A DNA stretch of 64,000 nt from Ottelia alismoides (Eukaryota; Streptophyta; Magnoliopsida; Alismatales; Hydrocharitaceae). How positions within the stretch are numbered: position 1 is the first letter of the stretch; each line of letters begins with the position of its first letter. Both the position numbers and the translations under genes were made by a program. This document shows positions 51,001 through 56,900 of this stretch, piece after piece. The stretch is taken from the NCBI GenBank assembly GCA_037367405.1, contig JAZKJV010011607.1, positions 1 to 64,000 on the forward strand. Reading direction: 5' to 3'. The notes below the pieces were generated by a model. The model was not told where the DNA came from. It searched no databases and worked only from the letters and a program-made list of their open reading frames with translations.

Positions 51001-52156
51001 ACAATGAGTTGTTTATTTATGATTCCCTAGGGTTCTCTTATACAGAGGAGAAGTCAGAAATCCGGTGGACAAATTACATAAAGAAGAATAAAAGAACAGA
51101 GAATACATAAAAAATAAAAAATAACTAATACAACAAAAACATATCAAGGCTACTGCAGTTTGAAAATCCGCGAACACAATGCTTCATTGCAATGGCAACA
51201 AATGCTCTCCTTTGTTAAACCACCCAAACTAAAAGATTCTCACGCTCAGAATATCACCTTGTCACCCGTCATCACGATTGCCTCTCCTCACAATTCTACC
51301 TTGGAATAATGTCCTACTGAATTTCAACACATTTGCAAAAAAAATAAAAAATAATACAAAATTAACACAAATTTCAGTAAGCTCCTCAAATACTGGAGTA
51401 GCTGTCTCTCCATGCTACGCAAGGGTAACCAAAACTCTTTAGCACGAGATAAACACTCATGATTTACCATCCTATTCTCATTAAATCCACAACCATGGTC
51501 GCTATACCTATAAGTCCAGTAAGAACTACGTTACAGAACAAAGATGAGTACAACGGATTTTATCAACTAGGGAGTAAGTTACATAATATACTAAAGACCG
51601 CATTCTAAGTTTTCCCAGCTTCTAGGACAATCACTTCAACACTGGACCTACTGAAACAAAGCTGACAGTGTCGAATTCAAAATTTTATTTATATTTCAGT
51701 GAGAATCCAAACACGTCAGAAGCACTACGCGATCACGGTCCCGTTTGCTGCATTTCACCGACTGTTATATAGAAAATCGGATCTCTAAAAATAAACCATT
51801 AAGCAAAACTTAGTATTTTAATATCTTCAGCGCGCCTAAAAACACCTTGCCATAGCAATACCTAACCAGAAACGGCAAAAGACCTACACCCGGAATCGAT
51901 CTCAGAGGTACCTGATTCCTGGCGGAGAAGATGGAAGAGGTGGACCCGTCGAATCCCTGAAGCAGCTGATCCATCCTCCCCATGAGTTCCCCGATCTCCT
52001 CCTCGCTGGCGAAGGACTCGATCACCAAGTAACCTGCTTGATCCGTGGAAAGGAACATGACAACATAGAATCGAAAAGACGGAGAGAGCGATGGGGCGTA
52101 CCGTTGGTGTGGAAGAAGTGGAGCTGTTCGGGGCTGAGAGTGCTGTGGACACCCAT
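2937..52156 (-). CDS. PAHX: PhyH-family phytanoyl-CoA dioxygenase gene, five 5' exons over 49 kb (partial)
   Basis: The coding sequence joins complement(52102-52156, 51912-52033, 19443-19503, 15178-15246, 2937-3055): 426 nt, 142 residues, no stop. Phases agree at every junction and every intron is GT-AG. The product matches the N-terminal half of plant PhyH-domain proteins such as Arabidopsis At2g01490. Landmarks are [60 protein letters not shown] and QSMYIFK. Family members are Fe(II)/2-oxoglutarate dioxygenases that 2-hydroxylate phytanoyl-CoA in chlorophyll phytol breakdown, probably in peroxisomes. Whole proteins are about 280 residues. The HxD iron motif follows QSMYIFK in the family, so it must be encoded left of position 2937 or off the window. 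Introns are 68, 32408, 4196 and 12122 bp. The coding sequence seen is intact, so the gene is probably live; expression across these introns is not shown by sequence. Confidence 0.9.
3141..3325 (+). mobile_element. SINE-like element related to the RTE LINE, copy 1
   Basis: The element has a pol III B-box-like GGTTCAGACCC at 3176-3186. It continues with GTGTTAGGTCGTTGACAACC and CAACATGGATTTGAACAAG, both matching the 5' region of the RTE LINE at 38460. It ends with GAATCCATGTAGCCGACCCT and CTTATAGTAGGAGAAGG, matching the 3' end of that LINE. The A box is not clear. Imperfect 14-bp flanks (AAAATGTAAAACAC and AAAATAAGAAACAC) may be the target duplication. It lies within PhyH intron 4. Confidence 0.6.
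3485..3790. repeat. GATATATCG-rich repeat with a 104-bp tandem duplication
   Basis: A block beginning GATATGGCCGATATTTGCCC at 3537 recurs at 3641 (period 104 bp), followed by the same CAAGGC.ATTTCCTTCACAAA stretch. The surroundings are rich in GATAT and ATCGATA. No coding function is evident. Confidence 0.75.
4005..4215. repeat. TTTCGGT/ACCGAAA-rich degenerate repeat
   Basis: Both strands carry many copies of TTTCGG-type motifs (GATTTCGGTTCCGTTTCGG, AATTTCGGCCGAATTTCGG and others), giving interleaved inverted repeats. Open frames here are artefacts of the repeat. Confidence 0.6.
5055..5192 (+). mobile_element. SINE-like element related to the RTE LINE, copy 2
   Basis: This 138-bp insertion in the plastid-derived intron is flanked by a 32-bp direct repeat (5023-5054 and 5193-5224, both containing TCCAGTCCCCTAAA) that is single copy in plastid rps12. 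It reads GGGTTGCGTTAGGTAGTC, then CAACATGGATTTGAGCAAG, then GAATCCATGTAGCCAACCCT and GGGAGAAGGC. It is thus the same 5'-head-plus-3'-tail fusion seen at 3141-3325, but lacks a clear B box. Confidence 0.7.
5460..5614 (+). repeat. 5' LTR of Copia element 1
   Basis: The LTR starts TGTAGAAATAG and ends TTCCCAACA. It contains a TATATAAGAGAGCC promoter-like motif near 5560 that would direct the element's transcript. Confidence 0.95.
5615..5627 (+). other. Primer binding site of Copia element 1
   Basis: TGGTATCAAAGCC immediately follows the 5' LTR and matches the 3' end of initiator methionine tRNA with one departure (TCAAAG for TCAGAG). Confidence 0.85.
6126..10415 (+). pseudogene. Copia gag-pol polyprotein with one in-frame stop
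   Basis: A single frame of 1429 residues is broken only by TGA at codon 475 (7548-7550), where relatives have Arg (CGA) in WHLRxxHLPLQ. Order: gag (1-240), zinc knuckle [14 protein letters not shown] (248-261), aspartic protease DSGATHHLC (from D344), GAG-pre-integrase (about 430-520), integrase with D530, D593 and E629 (a DD35E spacing), a proline-rich linker, reverse transcriptase with YVDD (1113-1116), and RNase H with ADADYAG (from about 1275) and SSAESEYR. The start ATG at 6126 lies 511 bp after the LTR. All catalytic residues checked are present, so the nonsense codon is the only visible lesion. Confidence 0.93.
10423..10577 (+). repeat. 3' LTR of Copia element 1
   Basis: The LTR is preceded by the polypurine tract CTTGAGGGGGAG (10411-10422). 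I found no difference from the 5' LTR over 155 bp. Confidence 0.95.
13098..13335. repeat. GA-rich purine tract
   Basis: The + strand is almost all A and G (GAGAGAGAG, GGAAAGAGAAGAG repeats). Serine/leucine-rich open frames on the opposite strand are translation of this simple sequence. Confidence 0.9.
14463..14665. repeat. Second GA-rich purine tract
   Basis: The composition is like the tract at 13098-13335, with a G8 run at 14487. The long minus-strand open frame over it is low-complexity, not a gene. Confidence 0.9.
15178..15246 (-). CDS. PAHX: PhyH gene exon 4
   Basis: This 69-bp exon encodes the end of a Glu codon, then [22 protein letters not shown] and the first G of an Ala codon. The acceptor is TTTTCTGCAG and the donor CATG|GTTTGT. 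The KAFG.DG and [15 protein letters not shown] signatures of plant PhyH proteins are split between this exon and exon 5. No stop or frameshift is seen. Confidence 0.92.
15752..18131 (+). mobile_element. RTE-type LINE, internally deleted and decayed, copy 1
   Basis: The element is flanked by the 12-bp duplication AGCATTTTAGGT (15740-15751 and 18132-18143). The 5' end keeps a leader (ATGGCTGGTTCCAAGCCC, then GCGTTAGGTAGCCGACAACC) and a hairpin (15835-15880). The sequence then jumps to the C-terminal endonuclease segment ([21 protein letters not shown] near 15935). Reverse transcriptase remnants follow ([15 protein letters not shown] near 16990, [10 protein letters not shown] near 17270) and a C-terminal block ([31 protein letters not shown] near 17810, shown in part). 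Several stops and frameshifts are present. The 3' end is GCCGGCCCTACTTAATGTGG with a TTGTTGTTGT tail, typical of RTE LINEs. It lies in PhyH intron 3, opposite to the gene. Confidence 0.85.
18144..19442. other. PhyH intron 3, unclassified part
   Basis: No element boundary or homology was recognised. It contains T-rich runs near 19270-19370. Confidence 0.4.
19443..19503 (-). CDS. PAHX: PhyH gene exon 3
   Basis: This 61-bp exon is too short for ORF scanning. It reads [20 protein letters not shown] plus the first G of a Glu codon. The acceptor is ATGCAG|CAA and the donor GAGG|GTAAGC. It matches the family segment that follows the SSIFS..NQ stretch (a DNYFFESAEKISFFFEE-like block in Arabidopsis). 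Entry phase 0 and exit phase 1 fit the exons on either side. A 46-bp RTE insertion lies 64 bp upstream of the acceptor. Confidence 0.9.
19567..19612 (-). mobile_element. 46-bp RTE LINE 3' stub
   Basis: A severely 5'-truncated insertion reads, on the minus strand, GCCGACCCTACTTAATGTGA, then GACAAGGC and TTTGTTGTTGCTGCTGCTGC-like tail units. It is bounded by the target duplication AAACAAACCCCRAAGC (19551-19566 and 19613-19628, 15 of 16 identical). It lies in PhyH intron 2, 64 bp upstream of the exon 3 acceptor. Confidence 0.85.
20070..20903. mobile_element. Non-autonomous DNA element with GAGGCG-rich ends (9-bp TSD)
   Basis: The left end is ATGGTTTGAAAAGGC and the right end, reversed, CAAGGTTTGAAAAAAAG. 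Both ends are followed by GCCTCGAGG/CCTCGAGGC-type motifs. The flanks repeat ATCATAATC (20061-20069 and 20904-20912), a 9-bp duplication that favours a Mutator-like origin, though the inverted repeats are short. The AT-rich interior has no transposase. Confidence 0.6.
21127..21779 (-). mobile_element. Copia 3' fragment with LTR
   Basis: On the minus strand a Copia RNase H C-terminus is readable from 21759 ([12 protein letters not shown], then [18 protein letters not shown]), ending at 21577. A purine tract AAGGCGGAGA follows, then an LTR at 21499-21127 that opens TGTTGCTA and closes TAGCAACA. The rest of the element is missing. It is distinct from the other Copia elements here by LTR and by the [15 protein letters not shown] terminus. 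It lies in PhyH intron 2. Confidence 0.7.
21780..22316. other. AT-rich DNA left of Copia element 2
   Basis: No coding homology. The stretch continues at 31114 on the other side of Copia element 2 and may be part of a long LTR (see findings). Confidence 0.35.
22317..22461 (-). repeat. 3' LTR of Copia element 2
   Basis: Minus strand: starts TGTAGAAGTTTATG at 22461 after the purine tract. The end differs from the 5' LTR by several bases and a small insertion (TTTTATTAAAACA instead of TTTTTCCCAACA), so this element is older than Copia element 1. Confidence 0.8.
24442..27028 (+). mobile_element. Non-autonomous LTR retrotransposon (LARD/TRIM type) nested in Copia 2
   Basis: LTRs of 329 bp (24442-24770) and about 335 bp (26694-27028) flank a 1.9-kb interior. 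The target duplication is GTTAT (24437-24441 and 27029-27033). The primer site TGGTATCAGAGCGGG follows the 5' LTR; the tract CTTGAGGGGGAG precedes the 3' LTR. The LTRs differ at many sites and by a CGCTTC expansion, and the 3' LTR ends TA instead of CA. The interior has no gag, protease, RT or integrase motif: it is GC-rich at 24950-25560 and has CTCCGACGAGGAGA-type repeats at 26290-26510. It must be moved by an autonomous partner. Confidence 0.88.
27643..28859. mobile_element. Mutator-like non-autonomous element 2 (9-bp TSD) nested in Copia 2
   Basis: Terminal inverted repeats of about 90 bp open GGGATATTTACACTCATAA and close with its near complement. The flanking duplication is TATTCTTTA (27634-27642 and 28860-28868). 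The interior is extremely GC-rich at 28050-28550, with repeats of GGCGGCCTTCCAGGCGG and GTCGCAGGTGCG. Long proline/arginine-rich open frames on both strands are products of this composition. No transposase motif. It interrupts the integrase of Copia element 2. Confidence 0.88.
29547..30543 (-). pseudogene. Gag of Copia element 2, decayed
   Basis: The frame starts at the MSESK ATG (30543) and reads as gag to a stop after QPTAKSM. It resumes with [17 protein letters not shown] (30183) and [11 protein letters not shown], then another stop. The zinc knuckle region is readable as [14 protein letters not shown], whose second Cys has become Tyr. Stops and lost knuckle residues make it non-functional. 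Confidence 0.85.
30974..31113 (-). repeat. 5' LTR of Copia element 2
   Basis: Minus strand: starts TGTAGAAGTTTATG at 31113 and ends TTTTTCCCAACA at 30974, immediately before the primer site. Confidence 0.88.
31114..31373. other. AT-rich DNA between Copia 2 and the TRIM
   Basis: No coding homology. It is the right-hand continuation of the DNA at 21780-22316 once Copia element 2 is removed. Confidence 0.35.
31374..32528 (+). mobile_element. TRIM element (miniature LTR retrotransposon)
   Basis: LTRs of 253-254 bp (31374-31626 and 32275-32528) open TGTTAGAGTTATTATATT and end CTTCTCAACA. The primer site TGGTATCAGAGC is at 31627, and the tract CAGCTTGAGGGGGAG precedes the second LTR. Flanks GCACC and CCACC are a likely target duplication with one change. 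The 648-bp interior has no coding motif but three copies of a GGCACGACAGAGATACGTTC-like unit ending GGTGACCTG (32020-32150). The LTR itself holds about five 25-bp units of the form TGTGACCCTTCGGGTTCTG. Confidence 0.88.
32219..33503. repeat. Tandem duplication of about 643 bp including a TRIM LTR
   Basis: The block starting GATTTTTCTTTTTGTTACAA at 32221 recurs at 32864. Each copy holds the end of the TRIM interior, the 3' LTR (32275-32528, then 32918-33171), and about 330 bp of flanking DNA with the hairpin GGCGGCTCC-T-GGAGCCGCC. The copies look nearly identical; the clearest difference is poly-T length (near 32646 and 33287). Confidence 0.93.
33505..35094. other. C/T-rich leader-like DNA, unclassified
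   Basis: From 33505 to 34920 the + strand is C/T-rich, followed by AT-rich DNA to the RTE LINE. A 157-residue open frame (33523-33996) has a GT after it but biased composition and no known domain; I do not call it a gene. It may be part of a very long LTR. Confidence 0.35.
35106..38460 (-). mobile_element. RTE-type LINE, full-length copy 2
   Basis: This minus-strand element has 11-bp duplications GAG[A/T]TGTGCTA (35095-35105 and 38461-38471). The 5' leader (38460-38322) has GCGTTAGGTAGCCGACAACC and a hairpin. The frame starting [13 protein letters not shown] (38321) has an internal repeat ([10 protein letters not shown], then [10 protein letters not shown]). Endonuclease follows (NIGTLTGK near 38020; [17 protein letters not shown] from 37900; [10 protein letters not shown] near 37640; [12 protein letters not shown]). 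Reverse transcriptase is at 36958-36000 ([42 protein letters not shown]) and the C-terminus at 35777-35439. Stops and frameshifts are present. The 3' end is CCAACCCTACTTAATTGTGG and a short TTG-rich tail. It holds a small L1 insertion near its 3' end. Confidence 0.88.
35310..35383 (+). mobile_element. 5'-truncated L1 tail inserted in RTE copy 2
   Basis: A 74-bp insert is bounded by a 25-bp direct repeat (35285-35309 and 35384-35408, containing CGCATCTTCTAACCGGTGC). It matches the 3' end of the L1 at 41855-47217: GATGAACACC, GAGTGCCTCCCCCTT and GCTTCAAAAAA, against GGTGAACACC, GAGTGTCTCCCCCTT and GCTTCAAAAAAAA there. Confidence 0.85.
38472..39409. other. AT-rich DNA, unclassified
   Basis: This is the continuation of 34920-35094 once the RTE LINE is removed. 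No coding homology. It ends where Copia element 3 RNase H sequence begins. Confidence 0.35.
40277..40792 (-). pseudogene. Copia 3 reverse transcriptase fragment
   Basis: A 171-residue open piece covers the N-terminal RT_2 domain: [43 protein letters not shown] and [17 protein letters not shown]. The usual KNAFLHG reads TTTFLHG. The C-terminal RT half with YVDD is lost or frameshifted to the left. Confidence 0.85.
41946..43580 (+). pseudogene. L1 ORF1 (gag-like RNA-binding protein), broken
   Basis: The first piece (41946-42575) carries two CCHC knuckles, [14 protein letters not shown] and [14 protein letters not shown], as in plant L1 ORF1 proteins that bind element RNA. A TAG after RMA (42573) ends this piece. 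The rest continues in other frames (42615-43037, then 43004-43580), so at least one frameshift is needed. The start ATG lies 91 bp into the element. Confidence 0.8.
43581..47118 (+). pseudogene. L1 ORF2 (endonuclease and reverse transcriptase), broken
   Basis: It begins [20 protein letters not shown], the APE-endonuclease start. QETK, GGDFNV (about 44000) and [12 protein letters not shown] (about 44240) follow. The longest RT piece is 44999-45766 ([51 protein letters not shown]). The catalytic YADD reads YADG (about 45630), and further frames are 45767-46345 and 46239-46715. The C-terminal RT-associated zinc-binding block includes [18 protein letters not shown] (about 46830). In-frame stops occur near 43826, 43989 and 44140. 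Confidence 0.88.
48404..50532 (-). pseudogene. Copia 4 gag-pol remnant
   Basis: Pieces: gag start MSENKD (50532), then [12 protein letters not shown] (about 50220) and [19 protein letters not shown] (50170). The knuckle reads [14 protein letters not shown], with Cys and His lost. The protease remnant [17 protein letters not shown] has DSGA changed to DSDA. GAG-pre-integrase [13 protein letters not shown] (49131), integrase start [16 protein letters not shown], and [19 protein letters not shown] (48590) follow. Clearly non-functional. Confidence 0.85.
50989..51135 (-). repeat. 5' LTR of Copia element 4
   Basis: About 147 bp, with the end fixed by the adjoining primer site. The TG start at 51135 is inferred from the TG...CA rule, since no partner LTR is present. 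Confidence 0.65.
51136..51911. other. 5' part of PhyH intron 2
   Basis: No transposon boundary, exon or RNA gene was recognised. This may be original intron sequence. Confidence 0.45.
51912..52033 (-). CDS. PAHX: PhyH gene exon 2
   Basis: The acceptor is GCAG|GT, completing the Gly codon begun in exon 1. The exon encodes 40 residues from YLVIESFAS through the acidic helix [15 protein letters not shown] to SSIFSARNQ, then a donor CAG|GTACCT in phase 0. This is the first helix of the PhyH fold. It is GC-rich compared with the surrounding intron DNA, as expected for a conserved exon. The following intron is about 32.4 kb. Confidence 0.92.
52102..52156 (-). CDS. PAHX: PhyH gene exon 1 (start exon)
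   Basis: The exon starts at an ATG at 52156 and encodes 18 residues ([18 protein letters not shown]) plus the first base of a Gly codon. It ends at a donor G|GTACGC. The start is chosen because plant homologues begin just ahead of the SPEQL/SPDQL segment. The frame stays open upstream to another ATG near 52300, so a longer N-terminus is formally possible but has no family support that I know of. The next intron is only 68 bp (52034-52101). Confidence 0.88.
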
Positions 52157-52330
52157 CGCCTCAGCGTTCGCTCTGAGCTGCTCGATTGCGGCGTGTGGGG
52201 AAGCGGAAATAGGAATGGCTGGGCAACCGAGGGCAGTGGTCTCGTCGCACTTTGAATTCGTGGTGACGTTTACGTTTATTAGTGCACACGTGGCATTCAA
52301 GACTCCCGACTTTTTTATTGGCTAATTTAC
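52157..52330 (-). promoter_or_regulatory. PhyH gene proximal 5' region with G-box and CCAAT motif
   Basis: Upstream of the ATG on the minus strand a palindromic CACGTG lies at 52287-52292 in the context GCCACGTGTG, which also fits an ABA-response ABRE core. A CCAAT is at 52317-52321. Neither proves regulation: the G-box is 131 bp from the ATG, which is compatible with a core promoter or 5' UTR location. No convincing TATA box is seen. A foldback transposon begins about 60 bp further upstream. Confidence 0.4.
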
Positions 52331-52390
52331 AATTTGAGTCCCCATAGATGGACCCGATCATAGAATGGCTCTTCATCTTTAATATGTAAG

Positions 52391-53148
52391 GAATAGGGTA
52401 TCAAGTCCGTTTGGAAAACGGCAAATCAACATGACCTTAGGAAATTTCGGTCACTTGACGAAAAAAATTCTTTGAATGAAAAGGATTTTCCAAATCCCTT
52501 CTACTCTCCTACCATACTTGACCCCCTCTCGAAACCCACGGCACCCACTCGCAATACCCTAACCCACACACCTCCTTCCTCTATCGAGTACTCCCCTTCG
52601 ACTCTTAGGTGGATGGTGAATCGACCTCTGATAAGAGCTCCCCTCTCATGCACAGGTGCACCGTGAGAGGACTTTCCCTTCATGCAACACCCCCCTCCCC
52701 CACTCTCCTCCGACGCAGCAGCAACCGCAAGGTCACGGGCCTCCATCCACGCAGTAGCATTCCCTCCCCCCACTCTTTTCAGACGCAACAACACCCATGA
52801 GGTCGCGGGGCTCCATCCACGCAGCAGCATCCCCTCCCTCCACTCCACTACAACGCAGCAACATCGTGGGGTCACGTGACTCCATCCACGCTGCAACACC
52901 CCCTCCCCCGCACTTCCCTCTGGCATAGCTGCACTCACGAGGTCGAGCAACTCCATCAGCACATCAACACCCCCTCTCTCCCACTCTCCTCTGACGAGAA
53001 AGAAGGTGGGTTGAGTATGGTAGGAGAGATAAAAGAGGAAAGGAGTTTGGAAATCCTTTTTATCTCGAGGGTTTTTTCGTGTAGTGACACAAATTTCCTA
53101 ACAGCGCATTGGTTTGTCGATTTCCAAAGGACTTGGGATCCTATTCGT
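52391..53148. mobile_element. Foldback element with minisatellite core, upstream of the PhyH gene
   Basis: Arms of about 130 bp are inverted: left GAATAGGGTATCAAGTCC, TTAGGAAATTT, AAAAGGATTT and CTCTCCTACCATACT; right arm carries the complements in order. I found no convincing target duplication, so the class is open (Mutator-like or other foldback). It begins about 235 bp upstream of the PhyH start codon. Confidence 0.65.
52680..52995. repeat. Minisatellite, about 68-bp unit, 4-5 copies
   Basis: Successive units contain CCCCTCCC...CACT, ACGCAGCA/ACGCAACA, AGGTCACGGG or GGGGTCACG, then CTCCATCCACGC[A/T]G. They diverge by about a fifth from each other. The array forms the core of the foldback element. 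Confidence 0.75.
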
Positions 53149-53597
53149 TACAAAATAAAGATGGTGACCCACTCTGGATTGGGTCTATAGATGAAGACCA
53201 AAATTGTCAATTACCCTTCTTTATTATCCCAAAACAAGATTGGGAATGTCACATGTGCACCTATATAATCTACTAATTCTCCATAATTGCATCATGATAA
53301 TCCTCGTAAGCAAGGTTTTAACCTATAACGATGGTGTTTTGCCAGTATCGCAAAAAGGCATATCAAGGGCATGTCGTCCACATGCTAATGAAATCCTGAA
53401 ATCGTCTTCAAATGTATTAAAATAAATTAATTTCAAAAGAATACATACTAATTTCTAAATATATATATAATGTAAATCTACGATCATCTTATGTTTAGGG
53501 ATTTAAGGAAGGTTGATATGTGATAAAGTCATGTACCTTTATTATATCAACAATCGTTATAATAAATACATTGTACAAAATTTTATATATTAAAATT

Positions 53598-53952
53598 GGG
53601 TTCGATGGGGCTGCCTCCTGGGGCAACCGACATGGCTTCCTCCGTCCTATTTTTCGATTTTTTTTTAATTTTTTTAATAAAGCTATGTATCTTCATCACT
53701 ATATCTCTCTAATATGTCATTCCAATTTCGTTAGAAACAAAGACTCATATGTCATTCATCTAGAACAGGTCGATTACAGCAATTCTAAGACCATTATAAC
53801 TACATGTTCTAGGTGGAAGGAAAAGAAGTCTCTATTTCTTACAAAATTGGAATGACATGATGAGGGATATAGTGGTGAAAATACATGGTCTTATTTTTGA
53901 AGGAAAAATACGTCGGAAAATGGGGCGGGTGCATAGGAACAGCCCTATTTTT
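53598..53952. mobile_element. MITE, foldback type, copy 2 (diverged)
   Basis: It shares layout and blocks with the MITE at 608-994: ends ATGGGGCTGCC and complement, TTCATCACTATATCTCTCTAA, and a GAAACAAAGACTC / AGTCTCTATTTCTTAC pair. The arms are less perfect, so it is an older copy. Confidence 0.7.
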
Positions 53953-56900
53953 TCTATTAAAAATATCTTTTTAGAATATTCGATTTATGTAACGAGAAAT
54001 GAATAGTAATAAAAGTATTATGTTACATCATATAAATAAAAAAATCTAACATTCATCTAAAAATTGAACATAAAAGTTCAGAAGAGCACTTGATAACTCT
54101 AAGTTTTAGGCATGTTGGTAACAGTGGCATGCCTTCTTGTATCATCCTTATAAATCATTATTTCAAAAGTATATAAGAAAATACCCCCATTAGTTTCATG
54201 TATATCGTCGAAGTAATCTATATGTCGCTCTATATATCATCAACATCTCGGAAGGGAGCACTCCGTCCATATTGATGCCGAAAAAGCAGGGAAAATAACA
54301 CGTGTTGTTGGCATGTCACTGGCATGCCACGACATCTTAATCCATGCATGTAATGACTATTCTACAAACCTAGTTCCGTGTTTATAAGGACTTAACATTA
54401 ACAAAAAAATTTAATAATTCTCCCAAAAATAGAAAAGATGACATTTATATCCATTCTGCCTCTTCCCACCAATATCCCTGATTTTCTCTTCCAACTTCTT
54501 TAGCGTCCTATTCTATATTTCCACCTTCATTATCCCGCCGGATGCATCATTAAAGTACATTTGGCATTGGGGGCATTTCTTATATTTAATTTAGTAGGAG
54601 TAAATTTCGTTTCCCATTTAAGATCAATGTTTCTAATGTTGTGTCGTGCCTCAACACATTATTGTTGATAAGACCAATATAGATGTTGTTATAGTGACAT
54701 CTTAGACAATGCACATTCATTCGCATAAATTGCATGCTATACACCACAGTACACTTCATCTTTTTCTTGATGGGAATCTTGTGTAAACCACACCATCCTC
54801 TCCATCTCAAATGCTAGATTCAATTAAAAAATATATTTTTTTTATTATTTGTGATAAGTATGTTACTACAAATAGCAGTTACAAGCATAACCAAGAGGGA
54901 AAATGACACATGTGGATACAGATGTGGAGCAAACTCAAGGCATGTGAGCTTTTGATCGATCCCATTCATTGATTGTTGAATGAAGAACAAAGATTAGATG
55001 GATTGTTAGAGAGAGGAGGGATTAAGGGTTGGTGGAAGGGCAATAGGAGTAAATGATTGGATATGGATCCTTAGATTGAGAATATAAGTTTGAGATTAAA
55101 AGATTGAGACAAAGGGGTATAAAGAATGAGTGATCGCGTATGAAGATTTGATGTATGAGGTGAAGATGCGTTGTTGTAGTGCATTGTGGCTTGAATGATA
55201 ATCATTAGAAGATAAGGTTGAAAGGGCATGGATGCTTATTGTCCATTGATCAAGTGATCGATTGTGGTAGTATAAAGAGCTGAACCAAACTTGTTCAATT
55301 GAACACGTGTAAGGGGTGGGTGGCCCATTCAAACTCAATTAAGCTTTGAATTGGGTTTGAATTAACCAATTAACTAGTTCATGGGTTAGTTAACCTCGAT
55401 TTCATGCTAACTAAGATTAGTTCAATAGCTACCTAATGAATGCTAAATCGACTATAGCTTAATTTTGACTAATTGTAATATGGCCAATTAGCAGCCTATC
55501 AGAGCCAAACGAGAATCTCCATGGGGAGTGGCTCGGCTAAAATCTCCTGATAAGTCTAGGGTCGAACATAAGGATACTACTGATCAGGTTATCTAGTTGG
55601 ATCCTATTATGTAATTAGGCTCTTCTAAGTGGTCATCTAAGTCAAGGGTGCAGAATAACACATTATACATGAGTGAGATTTTATGATTTTTTAATGCAAG
55701 TATGAGTTATGCTACAAAATGGAACTAAATGCACAAGAATATACAAGGAATATGAACAGGCGCACACTCACAAATAATGCTCATGAGATAATGTTTAATA
55801 ATGGAATTCACGATGTATCAAATTCTTCACATTCGTCGCTAATCACTAGGTCTAATGAACCTCATTAATTCAATTCATCAACTAATTGGGCAGATAACAA
55901 TTAACACATGATAGCACCCTAAAACAAGTCCAATCTGATATTAACAGTGGAAATAAAAAATCATGCAAAGATTCTATTTAGACTCTATAGATTCAAGGCA
56001 AATCAGAACAGTGCATAAAGAGATAATAATAAGCACACCGAGCTAATTAATTAAGGTTTAGAGGCATATGTATTTCTCTAAATGTTAATTTATCTTAAAT
56101 AGATTATATTAGAGAAACAAATATATCACATGAAAGAGCATGAAATGACCTTTAAAATAAGACTATTTCATTAATTTTGGAGTTAAGGAGCTCAAGATAT
56201 TAACGCATTAAACTAGGGCCTAATTGTAAGGAAAACTTAACAAAACATTACTAAAATATCCAAAACAGGACTGAAATGCAATATATACAAGCCATTGGGG
56301 TTCAACATGCAATTTAAGTTGTACATGGGTATAAATGGAATTAAAATAAATTGGCAGGGCTTATCTGCAATTTCTCCCAACAGAACATGCTTCGCAAGCT
56401 CTGAACCTGAATGTAATTTCCCATAATATGGGTTCAGGCACTGCAAAATACCCACCCACGTGAGGCGGATCATGTGATGGCTAGGCTCAGGGCACATGGG
56501 AGCTTCAAGCTATGTGGCGCCTGCTGGTGCTTCGACGCTGGCTCAGGGTGGCCCAAGAAGAGTTATGAAACGTTGCTTCGGGGGAGAGACTCGGAAATGA
56601 TCGTGGTCGTCATATCAAATCAGAAGTATATGATCCAATGGCATCTGCTAGTTGATGCCGCCTTCTTCCTCTATTATAGCTCGCAGCGCTAGTAGAACTC
56701 CAGCGAATGATATCTCCCTCCTCCATACTCATCATCTCCTTCTGAAGGTCAAGACACCTCCATGAAGGTATCCTGAAGAAGGTGGAGTATTAGAGAAGGA
56801 GCTCCTTGACCTTGAATTCCTGACTAATGTAGGCTCATCGGCATTTAAGTTCGAGATCGAAGATGGCTCGTAGAGTCTAATCTATGGTCTCCTGCACGGG

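Larger units (their letters stand above)
48404..51135 (-). mobile_element. Copia element 4, 3'-truncated
   Basis: Minus strand: 5' LTR 51135-50989 (TGTTGTATTAG to CCTCTCAACA), primer site TGGTATTAGAACG, gag from 50532, and protease/integrase pieces down to 48404, where the sequence ends inside the integrase region (PRVCGK). RT, RNase H and the 3' LTR are absent. Gag belongs to the same family as Copia elements 1 and 2. It lies at the 5' end of PhyH intron 2, about 780 bp after exon 2. Confidence 0.8.

Noticed and set aside
52157..52300. In-frame N-terminal extension of the PhyH protein from an upstream ATG
   Set aside because: Homologues start just before the SPEQL segment; the extension has no targeting-signal character I can defend.
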